Program-made: the position numbers and the translations under genes
Assembly (NCBI GenBank): GCA_016222925.1
Contig: JACRQB010000100.1
Coordinates: 1-8,962, forward strand
Source: Nitrospirota bacterium
Lineage (GTDB): Bacteria > Nitrospirota > Nitrospiria > Nitrospirales > Nitrospiraceae
Direction: 5' to 3'
DNA: 8,962 bases
Shown here: positions 5,335 through 8,962 of the stretch, one piece after another
Layout of the letters: each line of letters begins with the position of its first letter
How positions within the stretch are numbered: position 1 is the first letter of the stretch
The notes under the pieces: model-generated
What the model saw: only the letters and a program-made list of their open reading frames with translations
Told to the model about the DNA's origin: nothing
Database searches by the model: none

Positions 5335-6605
5335 AAGGCAGTGTGCGCGGCGCGGAGGGTCTTCTCGATGTCCTGTGTGCTGTGGGCCGTGGAGAGGAAG
5401 GCGGCTTCGAACTGGGAAGGCGCGAGATAGACACCCTGCTCCAGCATGTGGTGAAAAAACCGGCCGTAGCGCTTCGTGTCGGACTGTTTCGCCGTATTCC
5501 AGTCTACAACAGGGCCTGAGGTAAAGAAGGTCGTCAACATCGACCCGATTCGGGTCTGCGTCACGGGAATTCCGGCCTTTTTCGCGGCCTCACCGATGCC
5601 TTTGGCTAGGGAGGCTGATCGCTCCTCGAGTTTCTTATAGACTCCCTTCGCGCGCAACTGCTTGAGCGTCGCCAATCCGGCAGAGACTGCGAGCGGATTG
5701 CCGGAGAGCGTACCGGCCTGATAGACCGGTCCAACCGGTGCAATGAGATCCATGATCTCTCTCCGCCCGCCATAGGCACCGACGGGCAAGCCTCCTCCGA
5801 TAATCTTGCCCAGCACCGTCAGATCGGGCGTGATGCCATAGAGTGCCTGCGCACCTCCATAACGTACTCGGAATCCCGAGATGACTTCGTCAAAAATCAG
5901 CAAGATGTTGTGGTCAGCGGTCAGCTGCCGCAGCGCCGCAAGGAAGTCCGGAGCAGGAGGAACGACTCCCATATTCCCTGCGATCGGCTCAACGATGATA
6001 CAGGCCAGCTGATCACGGTTGGCCTTGATCAGTTGCTGCACCGTACGAATATCATTATAGGGAGCGGTGAGCGTGTGTTTGGCAAAGTCATCCGGCACGC
6101 CCGGTGAATCGGGAATCCCCAATGTCGCCAGCCCTGACCCGGCTTTGGCCAATAGATAGTCCCCGTGGCCGTGGTAGCACCCCTCGAATTTCATGACCTT
6201 GGTCCGCTTGGTGAATCCTCGTGCCACTCGGATCGCACTCATGACGGCTTCGGTCCCGGAGCTGACCAGCCGGATCTTTTCCATGGAGGGGAAGGCGTTG
6301 CGGATTTCTCTGGCCAGCGACACTTCCGACTCGGTCGGGGCTCCGTAGCTGGTGCCTCGCCCGGCCGCGCTCTTGATCGCGGTGATTACCGACGAATGGG
6401 CATGCCCTAAAATCATCGGCCCCCACGAAAGCACGTAGTCGATATAGACGTTGCGGTCTACATCGTAGAGCCGTGATCCCTTGGCGCGTGCGATGAAGCG
6501 CGGTTGCCCGCCGACCGAGCGGAAGGCGCGAACGGGGCTATTGACGCCACCTGGAATGAGTTGCTGGGCTTCGGTGAAGAGCTTGGTAGAGCGGGATGTT
6601 TTCAT
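5322..6605 (-). CDS. hemL: Glutamate-1-semialdehyde 2,1-aminomutase
   Basis: PLP-dependent aminomutase (EC 5.4.3.8) that converts glutamate-1-semialdehyde to 5-aminolevulinate, the last step of the C5 route feeding haem, sirohaem and related tetrapyrroles; cytoplasmic. The 427-residue length is normal for the family. Visible signatures: N-terminal L-I-P-G-G-V-N-S-P-V-R-A-F (16-28), the cofactor phosphate-binding S-S-G-T-E-A (115-120), C-Y-H-G-H-G-D near 143-149, D-E-V-I-S-G-F-R (239-246), and the PLP lysine K267 in V-L-G-K-I-I-G-G-G-L-P-V-G-A. G-T-L-S-G-N-P-L-A near 298-306 is also typical. The reading frame extends upstream to 6695, but ATG 6605 matches the usual family N-terminus, so the extra 30 residues are left out. 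No strong ribosome binding site precedes it. The gene stands alone, convergent with the small gene at 4957 and divergent from the putative zinc protein. Confidence 0.97.
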   Translation of the reverse strand: MKTSRSTKLFTEAQQLIPGGVNSPVRAFRSVGGQPRFIARAKGSRLYDVDRNVYIDYVLSWGPMILGHAHSSVITAIKSAAGRGTSYGAPTESEVSLAREIRNAFPSMEKIRLVSSGTEAVMSAIRVARGFTKRTKVMKFEGCYHGHGDYLLAKAGSGLATLGIPDSPGVPDDFAKHTLTAPYNDIRTVQQLIKANRDQLACIIVEPIAGNMGVVPPAPDFLAALRQLTADHNILLIFDEVISGFRVRYGGAQALYGITPDLTVLGKIIGGGLPVGAYGGRREIMDLIAPVGPVYQAGTLSGNPLAVSAGLATLKQLRAKGVYKKLEERSASLAKGIGEAAKKAGIPVTQTRIGSMLTTFFTSGPVVDWNTAKQSDTKRYGRFFHHMLEQGVYLAPSQFEAAFLSTAHSTQDIEKTLRAAHTAFKKL

Positions 6606-6615
6606 AATGGCGGCG

Positions 6616-6634
6616 CACCCTATCATGCAGGGTG
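6616..6634. promoter_or_regulatory. Inverted repeat just upstream of the hemL start
   Basis: CACCCT (6616-6621) and AGGGTG (6629-6634) form a perfect 6-base inverted repeat with a 7-base spacer, 10 bases before the hemL ATG. It could be an operator or a 5' leader hairpin that limits ribosome access. No regulator is implied by the sequence alone. Confidence 0.35.
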
Positions 6635-6708
6635 AGAGCCGGTCAAGAAACCCATCGTTGTGCGATCTGTTCGGAGGAGCGCTGTGAGCGGTCAAAAAAT
6701 GTCGTAAG

Positions 6709-6735
6709 AGATACCGTATCTATCAATACAGATAC
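6709..6735. promoter_or_regulatory. Triple AGATAC/GTATCT half-site cluster upstream of hemL
   Basis: AGATAC (6709-6714), one base, GTATCT (6716-6721), eight bases, AGATAC (6730-6735). The first two form a perfect 13-base palindrome around a central C, and the third pairs with the second in a wider dyad. It lies in the 254-base gap between hemL and the putative zinc protein, about 104 bases upstream of hemL. It looks like a transcription-factor operator with a possible role in either divergent gene. Confidence 0.4.
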
Positions 6736-6859
6736 AGCAACAGACTCTGAGAATCGAATGGAAGTTCAAGTTCTCGCTTATTTTCGTCCTGGTTTCTGTT
6801 TTGGCCTGACGGCGCGATTCTTGCTGGACTATTTGGTTAGTCAGAAAAGCGAGATGAAT

Positions 6860-7333
6860 ATGCAAGTCATCTGCTCATGGTGCCGCGGGGAAGGTCGGGT
6901 GGGATTCGTTGGAGAAAAGGCTCCCCTTGGAGACCGCCGAGAGACGCATAGTATCTGCATTGAGCATCTGCAGGTGGTGCGAGCTCGATGGACCGCCTGT
7001 CAACGGAGCAAAAGACTCGCGGGTAGTTTCTTCTCGCCGGTGTGGTTTACCCCCGCTCGTCGTCGAACGTGTTACTTTTTAGACTGCTTCGGCGCACGTT
7101 TGGGACGGGGTTTCGTCTTGGGTGTTGTTGACTCGGTCGGGGAGAACTCTTTCACATGCCAGTGTGTCCGTTTCGATTTGTTCTGTTCCGTCACCGCCAA
7201 ACACACATGGAATGGGGCGCGCCGACCTTCAGTCGTTTGTCCCTTGCTCCAGGCTTCGCCGGCGTCGCTGAGGATTTCCAGTAGCGTTTCGTACTCTTCT
7301 TCATCCTCGGGAAGCACAGCGTCGGCATCGTGA
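6860..7333 (+). CDS. Putative small zinc-binding protein; frame continues antisense into the barstar gene
   Basis: The first 60 or so residues look like a genuine small protein: M-Q-V-I-C-S-W-C-R, then G-F-V-G-E-K-A-P-L, then E-T-H-S-I-C-I-E-H. C5, C8, C33 and H36 would form a C-x-x-C...C-x-x-H zinc-ribbon-like site. I recall similar short proteins beginning I-C-(S/A)-W-C and carrying E-T-H-G-I-C in Nitrospira-type genomes, function unknown. ATG 6860 is chosen because the family normally starts there; ATG 6854 is two codons upstream, and the ribosome binding site is weak. From about residue 71 the frame runs antisense through the barstar gene to a stop at 7331-7333, and that Ser/Arg-rich tail is almost certainly not conserved protein. 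Either the gene overlaps its neighbour tail to tail or a nearby stop was lost by frameshift. The N-terminal part is moderately secure; the end is not. Confidence 0.5.
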   Translation: MQVICSWCRGEGRVGFVGEKAPLGDRRETHSICIEHLQVVRARWTACQRSKRLAGSFFSPVWFTPARRRTCYFLDCFGARLGRGFVLGVVDSVGENSFTCQCVRFDLFCSVTAKHTWNGARRPSVVCPLLQASPASLRISSSVSYSSSSSGSTASAS

Positions 7334-7620
7334 ATGAGCAAGATATACCCTTTAGCGGGAAGCCATTCGAAATCGGCCAGACACTCCTCCAATGCGTCCC
7401 AGTTGTGTCCGAAGTAATCCGGAAAATCCAGTGCTCGTGCAAACTCACTGAAGAGCATCGATGGAGTTTGGCATTTCTTTCCCTGGATGGTACGCACGGC
7501 AAAGCCTGGCGGTGTTTTCACCAGGGCCGAGGCTGAGGTCCCTCGAGGGACGACGAGAAGAGCCGACCAGGGAGGTGTGGCATTGCAAAGATGAGTGTGT
7601 AAGGTAGGGGTTCCCGTCAT
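7072..7620 (-). CDS. Barstar-family ribonuclease inhibitor with N- and C-terminal extensions
   Basis: Predicted cytoplasmic inhibitor that would bind and block the RNase encoded immediately upstream, protecting the producer before export. The barstar signature is clear at 66-80: F-P-D-Y-F-G-H-N-W-D-A-L-E-E-C, followed by L-A-D-F-E-W-L-P and a buried strand Y-I-L-L-I-H-D-A-D (92-100). This matches barstar's Y-Y-G-E-N-L-D-A-L-W-D-C helix; its key Asp39 aligns with Glu79. At 182 residues it is about twice the length of Bacillus barstar (about 90). The first 40 or so residues precede the fold, and the last 25 form a Lys/Pro/Thr-rich basic tail. There is no signal peptide, as expected for an antidote. 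ATG 7620 has AGAGAGA a few bases upstream. It follows the RNase gene by 27 bases on the same strand, so one transcript is likely. Its 3' part overlaps the antisense extension of the putative zinc protein. Confidence 0.9.
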   Translation of the reverse strand: MTGTPTLHTHLCNATPPWSALLVVPRGTSASALVKTPPGFAVRTIQGKKCQTPSMLFSEFARALDFPDYFGHNWDALEECLADFEWLPAKGYILLIHDADAVLPEDEEEYETLLEILSDAGEAWSKGQTTEGRRAPFHVCLAVTEQNKSKRTHWHVKEFSPTESTTPKTKPRPKRAPKQSKK

Positions 7621-7647
7621 AGATCTCTCTGTCGGTTTGGACGTTCG

Positions 7648-8079
7648 TCAGTTCAGAGGGACAAACGTTCGGTAGTGATCTCCGGTGTAATAGGCTTTCC
7701 CGGTTCGCCGTTCGATGACGATGCGTTCGGCATCGCGACCACGGCCTCGTCGCTTGGGATTCACATCATACTCCCGATAGGAGCCTCGTGGAAGACGTCG
7801 TTCTCGATTTTGGAAGTCACGCCCTCCGACGTAGCCTGGCAGCGGTGTCCCGCCTCGCTTCTTGAGCTGTGTGAGCAGATCATAGGCCTTCTGGGGAGGT
7901 GTGGTGAGAGCGGGCGCCTGCTCGATGTGACTCGGCGCGCTGAGGGTGGGGTTAGTATTCAGAAGGTCGTCGTTGAGGTCGGCAGCGGCGATCGAGACCG
8001 AGGCCCCCAGATTGATCGTGCACAGCAGGCTGAGAAGAAGACCGATGAGTCGAACTTGCTTCCAGCGAGGGGTGAACAC
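7648..8079 (-). CDS. Secreted guanyl-specific ribonuclease, barnase/RNase Sa family
   Basis: Predicted 143-residue exported endoribonuclease of the microbial RNase (N1/T1/barnase) family, cleaving single-stranded RNA, typically after G, through a 2',3'-cyclic phosphate. Starting at GTG 8079, residues 1-33 make a classic signal peptide: basic start R-W-K-Q-V-R, hydrophobic core L-I-G-L-L-L-S-L-L, and A-A-A before D34. The catalytic domain is about 63-143 with P-G-Y-V-G-G-R-D-F-Q-N-R-E-R-R-L-P (81-97). The general base is E103 in Y-R-E-Y-D-V, the phosphate-binding Arg are R115 and R119 (A-E-R-I-V), and the general acid is H135 in Y-Y-T-G-D-H-Y-R-T-F. This last motif is nearly identical to RNase Sa. 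All catalytic residues are in place, and the mature protein has no Cys. The frame could extend to a TTG at 8157, but that would bury the signal peptide 26 residues in. The barstar-type inhibitor gene follows 27 bases downstream. Confidence 0.92.
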   Translation of the reverse strand: MFTPRWKQVRLIGLLLSLLCTINLGASVSIAAADLNDDLLNTNPTLSAPSHIEQAPALTTPPQKAYDLLTQLKKRGGTPLPGYVGGRDFQNRERRLPRGSYREYDVNPKRRGRGRDAERIVIERRTGKAYYTGDHYRTFVPLN

Positions 8080-8195
8080 AGGCTCTTCTTCCTTGGCAAG
8101 ATGTTGAACGGAAGCTCGACCGTAGCATTCTCTTTTCAAGAAGGTCAAACAAGGCAAGAGCCATCATCTCGTTACCTGGATGTCTCTCGCCCCGT

Positions 8196-8205
8196 TTGCT
8201 AGAAT
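8196..8205 (+). promoter_or_regulatory. Candidate extended -10 promoter for the 8282 gene
   Basis: TTGCTAGAAT contains an extended -10 (TG-N-TAGAAT, five of six consensus bases), with no good -35 hexamer at the normal distance. It lies in the 202-base divergent gap between the RNase and the plus-strand gene. The rest of that gap shows nothing I can assign. Confidence 0.3.
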
Positions 8206-8281
8206 GAGGCGGCGGAAGTGTACACTCAGGAAAGAGGGGCGTGATATATGTTCTTGGGTCATCGTGTGAAACCTGTCCGCT

Positions 8282-8872
8282 GTGTGTGAGATCCATCCGG
8301 TTAGACGCGTGTATTCTTTACCCAAGCGCCTTATCCACTCCTTGGTTGCTCTGGCCATCCTCGCTCTGGCCGTCCCTTCGAACGCACAACTGAGCCCGAG
8401 CGGTTCGATGCGGCGGTCTCCAGTGGAAGTCGTGAAGCGGTATGTGCTCTTGGACCAGAAGGGGGCTCGTTTGGACTCTCCGTCATTCGAGACCGTGCGC
8501 CCTTATATTGATTGGAAAGAAGAGCCGGCATGGAGTCGTGTCGTCATCATCCAGGATACAACGGTCCCGGAGGACTATCGAAAATGGGAGATTCTCAACA
8601 ATCTGGAAGTGATCATTCCAGTCACCTTTCACGTGCGCGGGGCGGTCTACCTAGAAACCGCCACCTTCGTTCCTGAGGACACGACGGAAGAGGTTCGCTT
8701 TCATGTGAAGGTGGTGAGGAACTACTGGCGGATTGTTTCGCCGGTGATCCCTCCCCACGTTGGACTGAAACGGATGGTGAGTTTCGCACGAGAGGCGGAA
8801 GCCCATGAACAGGATGAAACACAACGGATCGTGCTCGCTGCCCTCATTGACTCATTGCGAAAGGCGAAGTAA
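8282..8872 (+). CDS. Secreted or periplasmic protein of unknown function
   Basis: Predicted protein of up to 196 residues with an N-terminal signal peptide: K-R, then L-I-H-S-L-V-A-L-A-I-L-A-L-A-V and an S-N-A-Q cleavage site near residue 35. The mature part begins with P-V-E-V-V-K-R-Y-V-L-L-D-x-K-G-A-R-L. It continues with R-P-Y-I-D-W-K-E-E-P-A-W and alternating strands (V-V-I-I-Q-D, L-E-V-I-I-P-V-T-F-H-V, V-R-F-H-V-K-V-V-R-N-Y-W-R-I-V). This helix-then-curved-sheet order could be an NTF2-like fold; that is a guess from pattern only. There are no Cys in the mature part and no obvious catalytic motif. The start is uncertain: GTG 8282 or GTG 8309, the latter giving a more standard 27-residue signal peptide; neither has a clear ribosome binding site. 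Its TAA overlaps the ATG of the following hydrolase gene, so the two are probably translationally coupled. Confidence 0.8.
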   Translation: MCEIHPVRRVYSLPKRLIHSLVALAILALAVPSNAQLSPSGSMRRSPVEVVKRYVLLDQKGARLDSPSFETVRPYIDWKEEPAWSRVVIIQDTTVPEDYRKWEILNNLEVIIPVTFHVRGAVYLETATFVPEDTTEEVRFHVKVVRNYWRIVSPVIPPHVGLKRMVSFAREAEAHEQDETQRIVLAALIDSLRKAK

Positions 8873-8962
8873 TGGCTAAGACCCCTGTGGATTTGATGAT
8901 TTTCGATTTGGACGGTACACTGATCGAGTCGAAGTGGGATATTGCGCAATCCGTCAACTTGA
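8872..8962 (+). CDS. HAD-superfamily hydrolase, N-terminal fragment
   Basis: Only the first 30 codons are in the window. They contain the HAD motif I, F-D-L-D-G-T-L-I-E-S at residues 11-20, in which the first Asp is the nucleophile that forms the phospho-aspartate intermediate and the second is the general acid/base. The D-G-T-L-(I/V)-(E/D)-S form is typical of phosphoglycolate phosphatase-like and beta-phosphoglucomutase-like enzymes. The exact substrate cannot be told from this fragment. The ATG overlaps the preceding stop codon (TAATG, 8870-8874), indicating an operon with the secreted protein upstream. AAGGCGAAG just before the ATG can serve as ribosome binding site. Confidence 0.9.
   Translation, partial: MAKTPVDLMIFDLDGTLIESKWDIAQSVNL

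Noticed and set aside
6606..6695. N-terminal extension of hemL by 30 residues
   Set aside because: Not seen in the family; the extra residues cover an inverted repeat and carry no organelle- or export-type signal relevant to a cytoplasmic enzyme.
8080..8157. TTG start giving the RNase 26 more residues
   Set aside because: It would place the signal peptide internally; GTG 8079 gives a standard signal peptide.

Overview
The window looks like chromosomal DNA of a moderately GC-rich, free-living Gram-negative bacterium. My best guess is a Nitrospira-like member of the Nitrospirota. That guess rests on the mixture of small conserved orphan proteins around hemL and on the overall protein style; no rRNA or other taxonomic marker is present. 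There is no tRNA, CRISPR array, insertion sequence or phage gene.

Left block (about 1-4797, all genes on the minus strand). Read in the direction of transcription: a secreted staphylococcal-nuclease-type nuclease (4797-4201); a 1119-residue kelch-type copper-radical oxidase homologue with six Cys-paired N-terminal repeats and a His/Asp-rich tail (4083-724); a decayed, 5'-truncated second copy of the nuclease (about 639-402); and a DUF2442-like protein that runs off the left edge (329-1). The oxidase gene therefore sits between an intact and a broken copy of the same nuclease, a footprint of local duplication and rearrangement.

Middle block (4798-6853). A 76-residue acidic-tailed orphan protein (4957-5187, plus) converges on hemL (6605-5322, minus), the glutamate-1-semialdehyde aminomutase of the C5 haem pathway. 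A long hairpin overlapping the hemL stop codon looks like the terminator of the plus-strand gene. The intergenic regions on both sides of hemL carry repeated AGATAC/GTATCT half-sites.

Right block (6854-8962). A small putative zinc-binding protein (plus, from 6860) has an open frame that runs antisense into the next gene. Then comes a minus-strand pair: a secreted guanyl-specific RNase of the barnase/RNase Sa family (8079-7648) followed 27 bases later by a barstar-family inhibitor (7620-7072). This is a classic secreted RNase plus cytoplasmic antidote arrangement. Divergent from it are a secreted protein of unknown function (8282-8872) and, overlapping its stop codon, the start of a HAD-family hydrolase that leaves the window on the right.

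The most noteworthy content is the repeat-bearing oxidase with its flanking nuclease duplication, and the complete RNase/barstar pair. Two different secreted nucleases within 4 kb may reflect nucleic-acid scavenging or competition, but that link is inference.
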